A stretch of 64,000 nt of DNA from JABMNT01 sp048262255 (GTDB lineage Bacteria > Pseudomonadota > Alphaproteobacteria > Rhodospirillales > Casp-alpha2), in contig JBLXFH010000003.1 in assembly GCA_048262255.1 (NCBI GenBank), positions 62,001 through 126,000 of the forward strand. The letters run 5' to 3'. Both the position numbers and the translations under genes were made by a program. How positions within the stretch are numbered: the first letter of the stretch is position 1; every line of letters starts with the position of its first letter. This document shows positions 56,786-64,000 of the stretch, piece by piece. Under the pieces are notes generated by a model. The model was given only the letters and a program-made list of their open reading frames with translations. It had not been told where the DNA came from and did not search any database.

Positions 56786-58363
56786 ATGGCGGATGAAACA
56801 GTTCCGGAACGGCAAAATGAAGCGCTTGCGCTGGAATATCTAACCGGTTCTTTACGGGGACGCGTCACCTGGCTCGGCCGTTCGGAGCTCGGGGTCTTTC
56901 AAGGCCCGAAAAACTTTGTCGGCATTTCCGAAATACGCCCAGGTGAACTCAGGGATGATCTGATCGCCCGGCTTCATCCTGTTGAAGACAGTTATGAGAT
57001 CGTTGCCCGAAAAGGCCATTCGCTATGGGTAAACGGCATTCTGGTCGATGCCCAGCAGCTGAAACATGGAGATATCATAGAGTTTGGCGATACTGGCCCC
57101 ATGGTACGGCTTCTGATCTATTCGCAAAAGCGTCCAGTCCGCATGACGGTTACGGATATTTTTAGTGATTGTGCGGCCTATTTAAAAGTCAGCCGACAAC
57201 CAGTCATCCGGCGCATGTTTAGAGCTTTTTTCCAAATATCCCGACGCCTGACGCGGGAAACGACACTGTTGTTTCGAACTTCCGTTGTCATTGCGCTTCT
57301 GGTTCTGGCCGGGTTGGGTTATCAGCAGATGCAATTTAACAGGGAACTTCAGCAAAAAATCGAAATGGGTGCTGTGCAGGTTGAAGGGTTTGCTGCCGCC
57401 TTGGCGGGCGCGCGAAAGGAGGCCCTGACCCCGGCCGATTTAAAATCGCTCCGTCTGGAACTTGGCCTTCAACTGACATCAAATATACAGCGACTAGAGG
57501 CGCTGGAGGAGCGCTCGCTCGCCAGCAAACGGGTTATTACAGATTCGATCCCTTCCGTCGCCTTTCTGCAGGGCTCTTACGGTTATAAAGAACGCTCAAG
57601 CGGTCGCTTCCTGCGCCATGTTCTGGGTGAAGACGGGCGCCCCCTGATATCGCCGTTTGGCCTGCCTCAGTTGTCGTTAGAGGGCAATGGCCCCCCTGCG
57701 GAGCGTCAATTCACAGGAACCGGTTTTGTTGTTGGCGACCAAGACATCCTGTTAACGGCACGACATGTGGCTTTACCATGGAAAAACGATGCCAGTGTTG
57801 GGGTCTTGTCGGGGCAGGGGTTCGAGCCTGCGATGATCCGTTTTGTCGCCTATCTCCCGCATCAGAAAACAGCCATTGAGGTTGCACTCCTGAAAGCCAG
57901 TGACACTGCAGATATTGCCTTACTTAAGCGAATCCATGCTGGCGCGAAGATGGCAGGCCTTGTTTTGTCGACAAAGACTCCGGAATTAGGAGATGAAGTC
58001 ATCGTAATGGGGTATCCGACGGGGCTGCGTTCCATGTTGGCGCAATCCGGTGAAACTTTTGTCAAAGAGTTGCAGGAATCCAAAAATACCGACTTCTGGG
58101 CGGTTGCATCTCGGTTGGCCGAAGCCGACCAGATTGCCCCACTGGCAAGCCGGGGCATTGTTGGACAGGCCACGCCAACGACCCTGGTTTATGACGCGGA
58201 AACAACATTTGGTGGCAGTGGCGGACCCGTTTTAAACACGGACGGTGAGGTCATTGCACTTAATGCAGCCATTTTGCCGGAATATGGCGGTTCGAATTTT
58301 GGTGTGCCGGTGGCGAAGATTTGGGCCTTGATAAAAGACGCAGGCCAAGGTGTTCAGCCCTAA
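56786..58363 (+). CDS. FHA-like, transmembrane and trypsin-like serine protease protein
   Basis: From ATG 56786 (AAGG eight bases upstream; an ATG at 56771 is an alternative) the protein has 525 residues. Residues ~25-110 are an FHA-like beta domain with a weakly preserved core (VNGILVDAQQLKHGDIIEFGDTGPMVRLL) but no clear phosphothreonine-binding Arg/Ser pair. One transmembrane helix follows near residues 168-186 (TSVVIALLVLAGLGYQQ). The C-terminal half is a chymotrypsin-fold protease with H327 (TARHVAL) and S478 in TFGGSGGPV, and an Asp likely in the TADIALL region. The N-terminal part should lie in the cytoplasm, the protease in the periplasm. It is convergent with aat, overlapping by four bases. 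Confidence 0.85.
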   Translation: MADETVPERQNEALALEYLTGSLRGRVTWLGRSELGVFQGPKNFVGISEIRPGELRDDLIARLHPVEDSYEIVARKGHSLWVNGILVDAQQLKHGDIIEFGDTGPMVRLLIYSQKRPVRMTVTDIFSDCAAYLKVSRQPVIRRMFRAFFQISRRLTRETTLLFRTSVVIALLVLAGLGYQQMQFNRELQQKIEMGAVQVEGFAAALAGARKEALTPADLKSLRLELGLQLTSNIQRLEALEERSLASKRVITDSIPSVAFLQGSYGYKERSSGRFLRHVLGEDGRPLISPFGLPQLSLEGNGPPAERQFTGTGFVVGDQDILLTARHVALPWKNDASVGVLSGQGFEPAMIRFVAYLPHQKTAIEVALLKASDTADIALLKRIHAGAKMAGLVLSTKTPELGDEVIVMGYPTGLRSMLAQSGETFVKELQESKNTDFWAVASRLAEADQIAPLASRGIVGQATPTTLVYDAETTFGGSGGPVLNTDGEVIALNAAILPEYGGSNFGVPVAKIWALIKDAGQGVQP

Positions 58364-59046
58364 TTCTGTTTGCGGCTGCTATCTGAATTAAAGACGATTT
58401 CGAGCATTTCCGACAAACGTCCCTTGCCATAACTCCCAACAAACAGCCCCTGATATTGTAAGGCGTCATCCAGCAAATCGAGATAGGTGGCGGAAGGAAT
58501 TTCAATGGCGCCAAACTGGGATAAATGATCCGTGGTGAATTGGGTGTCCAGCAGTTTAAATCCCCCCAACCGCAAACGCGCCACCAGATGCACCAGAGCG
58601 ACCTTGCTGGCGTCTGTTGCTCTTGAGAACATGCTTTCGCCAAAAAAAGCCCCACCCAAGGCGATGCCGTACAAACCGCCGACCAGTTGGCCATCCTTCG
58701 AGCATTCGACGGAATGGGCGAACCCCATGTCATGCAGTTTGAGTACCGCATCGCGAATGCTTTTGTTGATCCATGTCTGGTCCCGTCCTGCGGACGGTTC
58801 GGCGCAGAGATCAAGGACCTGCTCAAATGCCTGATCACAGGTCACCTCAAACAAGCCCTTGCGGACAACCTTTTTCAGGCGGCGCGGCACATGAAAACCG
58901 TCGAGCGGCAGAATGCCGCGCTGTTGCGGCTCGACCCAATAAACATTCGGATCGTCCTGGCTTTCCGACATGGGGAAAACACCAGAGGCGTAGGCGCGTA
59001 AAAGGAGTTCAGGGGATAGGTCTTGCCGGATTTCCCGGTCGCTCAT
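58360..59046 (-). CDS. aat: Leucyl/phenylalanyl-tRNA--protein transferase
   Basis: A 228-residue Aat. Typical features are the N-terminal SPELLLRAYASGVFPM, VYWVEPQQRGILPLDGFHVPRRL, and the region CSKDGQLVGGLYGIALGGAFFGESMFSR. It adds Leu or Phe to the N-terminus of proteins that start with Lys or Arg, generating an N-degron for ClpS-ClpA, both encoded at 42 kb. Its start overlaps the accC stop by four bases (ATGA), so it is translated with that gene. The stop overlaps the stop of the convergent protease gene by four bases. Confidence 0.95.
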   Translation of the reverse strand: MSDREIRQDLSPELLLRAYASGVFPMSESQDDPNVYWVEPQQRGILPLDGFHVPRRLKKVVRKGLFEVTCDQAFEQVLDLCAEPSAGRDQTWINKSIRDAVLKLHDMGFAHSVECSKDGQLVGGLYGIALGGAFFGESMFSRATDASKVALVHLVARLRLGGFKLLDTQFTTDHLSQFGAIEIPSATYLDLLDDALQYQGLFVGSYGKGRLSEMLEIVFNSDSSRKQN

Positions 59047-60398
59047 TCCGCTTTTTCGTCGTCACTGGAGACAAAATGTCCCAGCCAGTGAATATCATAA
59101 TCGCCGTCGATGAACTCCGGCGCTCCCATCAAACGCTGGTGCAGAGGAATTGACGTATGTATGCCGTCGATGACGAACTCGCTGAGCGAGCGGCGCAGGC
59201 GCATCAGGCATTCATTACGGTTGGTTCCATGCACAATCAGTTTGGCGATCATGCTGTCGTAGTGTGGCGGTACGGTATAGCCTGCATACAAACCGGAATC
59301 GACACGCACGCCCAACCCCCCCGGTGCATGGTAGTCCGTTACCTTGCCCGGCGATGGCATAAAGGTTTCCGGATGCTCAGCATTAATCCGGCATTCGATG
59401 GCGTGGCCGGAAAATGCAATGTCTTCCTGCGTAAATCCCAGTTTTTCGCCACTTGCGACGCGCAGCATTTCACGCACAAGATCGATGCCGCAGATCATTT
59501 CTGTGACCGGGTGCTCAACCTGCAGACGGGTGTTCATCTCAATGAAATAAAACGCGCCGTCTTCATAGAGGAACTCGATCGTTCCCACATTGCGATAGCC
59601 GATTTTGCCAATGGCCTTGGTCACAATGGCGCCAATTTCGGCGCGGGCTTTCTCATCAAGTGCCGGGGACGGTGCTTCTTCCAAAACTTTTTGGTGGCGA
59701 CGTTGTAAGGAACAGTCGCGCTCGCCCAAATGAACCACGTTGCCGTGGTTGTCAGCCAAAACCTGTAGCTCGATATGGCGGGGCCGGGTCAGAAACTTTT
59801 CAATATAAACATCGGCATTGCCAAAGTTGGATTGCGCTTCGGCGCGGGCAAAATTGAAGGCGTCAACAATTTCGTCCTTGTTTTGGGCAATCTTCATGCC
59901 ACGCCCGCCGCCGCCAGCCGTCGCTTTGACGATGACCGGAAAGCCGATCTCAAGCCCGACTTCCAGGGCATGATCCGCATCGCGGATCGCGCCTTCCGAC
60001 CCGGGAACAACGGGAATCCCGGCAGCAATGACAGCGGCCTTGGCGGAAATCTTGTCGCCCATCAACCGGATATGGTCCGGTGAGGGGCCGATAAACGTAA
60101 AGCCATGTTCTTCCGCCATCTCCGCAAAATCAGCATTTTCCGAGAGGAACCCGTAACCGGGATGGATGGCGTCGGCATTTGAAATGGTGGCGGCAGAGAG
60201 AATGGCCGGGATATTCAGATAGCTGTCTTTCGCCGGAGGCGGCCCGATGCAGACACTTTCATCGGCAAGGCGGACATGCATGGCGTTGACGTCGGCGGTT
60301 GAGTGAACTGCGACGGTTTGAATACCCATTTCACGGCAGGCGCGCAAAATACGGAGCGCAATCTCACCGCGGTTGGCAATAAGGACCTTTTTGATCAT
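59043..60398 (-). CDS. accC: Biotin carboxylase subunit of acetyl-CoA carboxylase
   Basis: A 451-residue ATP-grasp enzyme. KKVLIANRGEIALRILRACREMGI and HPGYGFLSENADFAEM mark the N-terminal pre-ATP-grasp domain; ATAGGGGRGMKIA is the glycine-rich loop over ATP; EMNTRLQVEHPVTE holds the catalytic acidic and Arg residues. It carboxylates biotin on AccB in the first step of fatty-acid synthesis. The preceding gene accB is 21 bases away, with GGAAGTGA upstream of the ATG. The overlap with aat shows one transcription unit. The carboxyltransferase subunits AccA and AccD are not in this window. Confidence 0.97.
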   Translation of the reverse strand: MIKKVLIANRGEIALRILRACREMGIQTVAVHSTADVNAMHVRLADESVCIGPPPAKDSYLNIPAILSAATISNADAIHPGYGFLSENADFAEMAEEHGFTFIGPSPDHIRLMGDKISAKAAVIAAGIPVVPGSEGAIRDADHALEVGLEIGFPVIVKATAGGGGRGMKIAQNKDEIVDAFNFARAEAQSNFGNADVYIEKFLTRPRHIELQVLADNHGNVVHLGERDCSLQRRHQKVLEEAPSPALDEKARAEIGAIVTKAIGKIGYRNVGTIEFLYEDGAFYFIEMNTRLQVEHPVTEMICGIDLVREMLRVASGEKLGFTQEDIAFSGHAIECRINAEHPETFMPSPGKVTDYHAPGGLGVRVDSGLYAGYTVPPHYDSMIAKLIVHGTNRNECLMRLRRSLSEFVIDGIHTSIPLHQRLMGAPEFIDGDYDIHWLGHFVSSDDEKAE

Positions 60399-60419
60399 TT
60401 GGTCACTTCCGGCCCTGAT

Positions 60420-60881
60420 TTAATCAATAATGACAAGGGGTTCACCAAACTCAACAGGCGAGCCACTCTCGATCAGAATTTGCGAGATGCGGCCGACCTT
60501 CGGCGCGGCTATGGGATTGAAGACTTTCATGGCTTCAATCAGGAGCAGGGTCTGGCCTTCCGAGACCGTATCGCCAACCTTCACGAAAGCCGGGGAGTCG
60601 GGATCAGATGATGTGTAGACCACGCCAACCATCGGTGATTTTACAGCGCCGGGGTGGGCGGCAGGATCTGCAACGGCGACCGCTGCCGCATTTGAGTCTG
60701 CTTGTGCCGCTACGGGGGCCGCCATTGTCGGGGCAGCAACGTATGAGTGCGCTGACTTGGCGACCCGAATGGAAATATCATCGACTTCATATTCGATTTC
60801 GGTCAAACCGGTTTCATCCATTAAGGACGCCAGTTTGCGGACGAGATCTTCATCAATATCCGTTTTCGGATTTTTTGCCAT
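60420..60881 (-). CDS. accB: Biotin carboxyl carrier protein of acetyl-CoA carboxylase
   Basis: A 153-residue BCCP. The N-terminal part (LASLMDETGLTEIEYEVDDISIRVAK) is followed by an Ala/Pro-rich linker and a lipoyl-like biotinyl domain with LIEAMKVFNPI; the biotinylated lysine is K119. The thumb loop (PDSPAFVKVGD, SSDPD) is present. It shuttles carboxybiotin from AccC to the carboxyltransferase. Gene order aroQ-accB-accC-aat is a known alphaproteobacterial arrangement. The frame starts ATG at 60881, five bases after the aroQ stop. Confidence 0.97.
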   Translation of the reverse strand: MAKNPKTDIDEDLVRKLASLMDETGLTEIEYEVDDISIRVAKSAHSYVAAPTMAAPVAAQADSNAAAVAVADPAAHPGAVKSPMVGVVYTSSDPDSPAFVKVGDTVSEGQTLLLIEAMKVFNPIAAPKVGRISQILIESGSPVEFGEPLVIID

Positions 60882-60886
60882 CGGAA

Positions 60887-61339
60887 TTATACCTCGCGTG
60901 TGGATTTGAGTTTTTGAGCAAGCGATTCGAGCGCCATTTCATATCCAAAAGTGCCAAAGCCACACATGACTCCATAGGCAACATTTGAAATATAGGAATG
61001 GTGACGGAATTCATCACGCTGATAAATATTGGAAATATGCAGTTCAATAATCGGCAGTTCACAGACCAAAAGCGCATCCATAATGGCGACGGATGTGTGC
61101 GTGTAAGCGCCGGCATTGATGATGATAGCATCGTGAGATTGGCGGGATTCCTGGATCCAGGTAACCAATTCGCTTTCCGAGTTGGATTGTCGGAAATCAA
61201 CCGTCAGCCCCAAACCGGCGCCGCGCTTCTGGCAGCGGGTGTTGACATCTGCAAGCGTTTCAGAGCCGTAAACTTCCGGCTGCCGCGTCCCCAGCATGTT
61301 CAGATTTGGGCCGTTGAGTACCAATACATTTGTGGTCAT
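60887..61339 (-). CDS. aroQ: Type II 3-dehydroquinate dehydratase
   Basis: A 150-residue type II DHQase. The family signature NVLVLNGPNLNMLGTRQPEVYG at the N-terminus carries the active-site Asn and Arg; HDAIIINAGAYTHTSVAIMDAL and PIIELHISNIYQRDEFRHHSYIS match the rest (catalytic Tyr in EVYG). It forms dodecamers and dehydrates 3-dehydroquinate in the shikimate pathway. It is the first gene of the operon that contains accB, accC and aat, and is divergent from nnr. No Shine-Dalgarno is obvious. Confidence 0.97.
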   Translation of the reverse strand: MTTNVLVLNGPNLNMLGTRQPEVYGSETLADVNTRCQKRGAGLGLTVDFRQSNSESELVTWIQESRQSHDAIIINAGAYTHTSVAIMDALLVCELPIIELHISNIYQRDEFRHHSYISNVAYGVMCGFGTFGYEMALESLAQKLKSTREV

Positions 61340-61477
61340 TTGAATGCTCGACTTTTGGACATAACAGTAGGGCCTTATAACATGGAGTTCAGATTTTCAA
61401 ACACCAATGGTGCGAAACCAATCTAAATCATTTCAGACACCCTTCTTAATCCCTATCATAATCACCAGTTACATAAA

Positions 61478-62968
61478 ATGGACCCGTTACCAATGAGTAT
61501 GAATTCGCTTCTCAGCATTGACGAAATGTACAAAGCCGATGCGTTGGCCATTGCACATGGAACACCGGGGATTGAGCTCATGGAGAATGCCGGGTCGGCC
61601 ATCGCTCATGAAATCAGGGAGCGTTGGCCCGTGCGCGAGACCGTCGTCCTGTGCGGTCCCGGCAACAACGGAGGAGACGGTTTTGTCGCCGCCCGGGTTC
61701 TTGCCGATGCCGGATGGCCGGTTCAATTGTTTTTGTTGGGCGACTTGCAGGAATTGAAAGGAGATGCGGCATTAGCGGCAACGCGCTGGCACGGCGATGT
61801 GAAAATGCTGTCCACTGAGGCGCTCGCCGGATCACCTCTGGTTGTCGATGCCCTGTTTGGTGCCGGGTTGAGCCGGGCCCTGTCGGGAGTGGCGCTGCAA
61901 ACCATCAGGCAGATCAATGACAGGAATTTCGACTGCGTGGCCGTTGATGTGCCCAGTGGCGTACAGGGTGATACCGGACAGATTCTTGGGGATGCCCCGA
62001 AATGCGAGCTCACGGTGACCTTTTTTCGGGCCAAACCGGCGCATGTCCTGATGCCGGCACGTACTTATACAGGCCCGCTCATCGTCGCCGATATCGGAAT
62101 AAACGAATCCGTACTGGAGGATATAAAGCCGAATACCTTTGTTAATGGCCCGGCGTTATGGGCAGATCGATTCCCGCAGCCTGATGCACATGCCCATAAA
62201 TTTCAGCGTGGTCATTTGCTGGTTGCGGGCGGAGATGAGATGACAGGGGCCGCCCGGCTTGCTGCCCGCGGCGGGCGGCGGATCGGGGCCGGGCTCGTAA
62301 CCATAACCGCAAGCCCGGACAGTTGGTCGGTTTATGCCGTCGATTCACCGGGCAACCTGGTGAAGCCGATCACGTCGCGTATCGAGTTCCAAAACCTGCT
62401 TGATGATCAACGCATAAGCGCAGTGATCATCGGCCCCGGCTTCGGCCTGGGAGAGCGCACCCGCGAATGGGTGCTCAGTGCGCTTGCTTCGAAAAAACCG
62501 GTGGTACTGGATGCGGACGCGATAACTGCCTTTGCCGACAACCCGCAAGAGCTTGTTGAACACCTCCACGACAATTGCATTCTCACACCGCATGAAGGGG
62601 AGTTCCGGCGCCTGTTTGACTGGCAGGACGATAAATTGACGTGCGCCCGACGCGCGGCTCAGGAGACGGGGGCCTGTGTCTTGTTAAAAGGCGCGGATAC
62701 GGTCATCGCCGGCCCGTCCGGCATGGCTGTGATCAATCGCAGCGGAACACCCTATCTGGCGACGGCCGGCTCTGGCGATGTGCTGGCAGGCCTGATTGGC
62801 GGATTGATGGCGCAGGGGATGGGGACTTTTGACGCCGCCTGTGCGGCCGCCTGGTGCCATGGCGCGGTTGCCGAGACGTTCGGGCCGGGCTTGATTGCCG
62901 AGGATATTCCCACCGGACTTCCGTCGGTGATCCGCTCCATCATCAATATGTCACCCGAGAAACCTTGA
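61478..62968 (+). CDS. nnr: Bifunctional NAD(P)HX epimerase/dehydratase
   Basis: A 496-residue fusion. The N-terminal YjeF_N domain (residues ~1-210) has LCGPGNNGGDGFVAARVL and DALFGAGLSRALSG, which epimerise the damaged hydrates S/R-NADHX. The C-terminal carbohydrate-kinase-like domain (residues ~230-496) has VVLDADAITAFADN, CILTPHEGEFRRLF and the catalytic TAGSGDVLAGLIGGLMAQG, which dehydrates NAD(P)HX using ADP or ATP. It repairs nicotinamide nucleotides in the cytoplasm. ATGs at 61478, 61493 and 61499 are all possible. It precedes the malonyl-CoA decarboxylase gene by 31 bases. Confidence 0.95.
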   Translation: MDPLPMSMNSLLSIDEMYKADALAIAHGTPGIELMENAGSAIAHEIRERWPVRETVVLCGPGNNGGDGFVAARVLADAGWPVQLFLLGDLQELKGDAALAATRWHGDVKMLSTEALAGSPLVVDALFGAGLSRALSGVALQTIRQINDRNFDCVAVDVPSGVQGDTGQILGDAPKCELTVTFFRAKPAHVLMPARTYTGPLIVADIGINESVLEDIKPNTFVNGPALWADRFPQPDAHAHKFQRGHLLVAGGDEMTGAARLAARGGRRIGAGLVTITASPDSWSVYAVDSPGNLVKPITSRIEFQNLLDDQRISAVIIGPGFGLGERTREWVLSALASKKPVVLDADAITAFADNPQELVEHLHDNCILTPHEGEFRRLFDWQDDKLTCARRAAQETGACVLLKGADTVIAGPSGMAVINRSGTPYLATAGSGDVLAGLIGGLMAQGMGTFDAACAAAWCHGAVAETFGPGLIAEDIPTGLPSVIRSIINMSPEKP

Positions 62969-62999
62969 ATTTTACCGATGATTGACCGATCTTAGTTCC

Positions 63000-64000
63000 A
63001 TGACAGCTCATACAAAAATAAGTTTTCTCGACAAAACTCTGAACAATCTGAAAAACGGTTGGCAGGCGATCGCTGGCGCTTCTTACGATGCTTCCGTCGC
63101 CAGTGACCGACCGGGCCTGCCGGACAGCGATCAGGAACGTATCCACAAGCAGATGCTCGATTGCCTGGAAAGCAAAGGGGGCGAGGTTTCGGCGCGGGCC
63201 CGGGCGGCGGCTTTGGGACACGTCTATCTGGCGCTTGATTCTACAGGCCGGGCACGTTTTTTGAATCTTCTGGCAACAAAATTTGACATTGACCCGTCCC
63301 TTGTGGATGCCGCCATCGAGGCCGTGCGAACAGCGAAAGATGCGCAAAGTCGGGCGATTGCAGAAGAAAAACTGCGCGCAGCATTGGTTGCGCCCAGACT
63401 GAAATTATTGACCCAGTTCAATGCCTTACCGGAAGGTGTTAAGTTTCTGGTCGATATGCGTGCCGAATTGTTACCGCTGGTACGTCAAAACCCCGCCCTC
63501 AAGGGCCTGGACAATGACCTCAAAAACCTTCTGACGTCGTGGTTCGATGTGGGGTTTCTGGAACTGCGCCTGATCACATGGGATTCATCACCGGCGTCAC
63601 TTCTCGAAAAACTGATCGCCTATGAAGCGGTGCATGCCATTGCAAGCTGGGATGACCTGAAGAACCGTCTCGATTCTGACCGGCGCTGTTTCGCCTATTT
63701 CCATCCGCGCATGCCGGATGAACCGTTGATATTTGTGGAGGTTGCGCTGGTCAACGGAATCGCCGGAAATGTGCAGGATCTGCTTGATGAAAACGCCCCG
63801 GTCATTGACCCCAGTCAGGCGGATACGGCTATTTTCTATTCCATTTCAAATGCCCAGAAAGGTCTGGCCGGAATAAGTTTTGGCAATTTTCTTATCAAGG
63901 GTGTGGTTGCCGAACTGGCACGCGAGTTCAAAAATCTGAAAACATTCTCGACGCTGTCGCCCATACCGGGCTTCCGGTCTTGGCTGGATGAGGTTCTGGC
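63000..64000 (+). CDS. Malonyl-CoA decarboxylase, 3' part cut by window end
   Basis: The frame starts ATG ACA GCT at 63000 and stays open to the window end (333 codons). It begins TAHTKISFLDKTLNNL; residues ~60-180 are the helical N-terminal domain (LESKGGEVSARARAAALGHVYLAL), and further on RRCFAYFHPRMPDEPLIFVEVALVNGIAGNVQDLLDE and DTAIFYSISNAQKGLAGISFGNFLIKGVVAELAREF match the malonyl-CoA decarboxylase catalytic domain with its conserved FSTLSPIPGF. It converts malonyl-CoA to acetyl-CoA. The C-terminal His of the active site lies beyond the window, so its completeness cannot be judged. It may be in one transcript with nnr. Confidence 0.93.
   Translation, partial: MTAHTKISFLDKTLNNLKNGWQAIAGASYDASVASDRPGLPDSDQERIHKQMLDCLESKGGEVSARARAAALGHVYLALDSTGRARFLNLLATKFDIDPSLVDAAIEAVRTAKDAQSRAIAEEKLRAALVAPRLKLLTQFNALPEGVKFLVDMRAELLPLVRQNPALKGLDNDLKNLLTSWFDVGFLELRLITWDSSPASLLEKLIAYEAVHAIASWDDLKNRLDSDRRCFAYFHPRMPDEPLIFVEVALVNGIAGNVQDLLDENAPVIDPSQADTAIFYSISNAQKGLAGISFGNFLIKGVVAELAREFKNLKTFSTLSPIPGFRSWLDEVL

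Noticed and set aside
1..64000. CRISPR arrays, insertion sequences, prophage genes, tRNA and rRNA genes
   Set aside because: No direct-repeat arrays, transposase or phage motifs, or cloverleaf-like segments were seen in the gaps on either strand. Short divergent tRNAs could be missed by eye, but none was suspected.

Overview
The window looks like chromosomal DNA of a free-living alphaproteobacterium, probably marine or soil. The evidence is MipZ in place of MinCD, a phasin, an NDUFA12-type complex I accessory gene beside a DUF2155 gene, a TIGR02281-type membrane aspartic protease, ClpS-ClpA, a class II (B12-dependent) ribonucleotide reductase and the order aroQ-accB-accC-aat. By eye GC content is about one half, which suits Sneathiella/Kiloniella/Thalassospira-like lineages, but the genus cannot be fixed from the sequence. 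No tRNA, rRNA, insertion sequence, prophage or CRISPR array was recognised.

Layout. 0-6.9 kb: an amidohydrolase, then a signalling group (a receiver-HATPase protein with a STAS antagonist, divergent from a soluble chemoreceptor with duplicated PAS domains), a TPR/O-GlcNAc-transferase-like glycosyltransferase and a divergent unknown gene. 6.9-15.8 kb: the main catabolic region. A TRAP transporter operon (dctP, fused dctQM and a 41-codon membrane microprotein) faces an operon of PLP aminotransferase, RraA-like lyase, SDR, CRYL1-like 3-hydroxyacid dehydrogenase, beta-keto-acid cleavage enzyme (BKACE) and probably a small monooxygenase-fold protein. I infer uptake of a hydroxy or amino acid, oxidation to a beta-keto acid and acetyl-CoA-dependent cleavage; the substrate is unknown. 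15.8-21.7 kb: type 2 argC, many small unknown or membrane proteins, a retropepsin-like protease, an orphan FliN, a ChaC-type cyclotransferase and a thioredoxin-fold isomerase.

21.7-30.8 kb: a lipid or acyl-CoA group (MDR oxidoreductase overlapping an acyl-CoA synthetase, divergent dienoyl-CoA-reductase-like SDR), a secreted GH114-like protein, an OmpA-family porin, another SDR and a GT4 glycosyltransferase. 30.8-41.7 kb: a solitary molybdopterin oxidoreductase, mipZ followed by VWA-like, membrane J-domain and DOPA-dioxygenase-family genes, the nucleotide-sugar genes galU-ugd-pgm, a D,D-carboxypeptidase with SPOR domain, and a phasin with a well-formed promoter and TGC/GCA operator-like sites. 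41.8-49.5 kb: clpS-clpA, a secreted protein with two cysteine repeats, a FemAB-like acyltransferase, a subtilisin-like protease, a RidA protein and a receiver-metallo-beta-lactamase fusion.

49.7-64 kb: nrdJ with a strong terminator and a possible NrdR box pair upstream, the NDUFA12 gene, two tandem mlaD-like genes, a DUF2155 gene, a divergent shikimate-dehydrogenase homologue, an FHA-like/transmembrane/trypsin-like protein, the operon aroQ-accB-accC-aat on the minus strand, NAD(P)HX repair (nnr) and a malonyl-CoA decarboxylase cut by the window end.

The best candidates for undescribed biology are the TRAP/BKACE pathway with its microprotein and shared operator-like sites, the receiver-HATPase/STAS module, the twin-cysteine-repeat secreted protein, the FHA-like/trypsin membrane protein, and the MipZ-VWA-J-domain operon.
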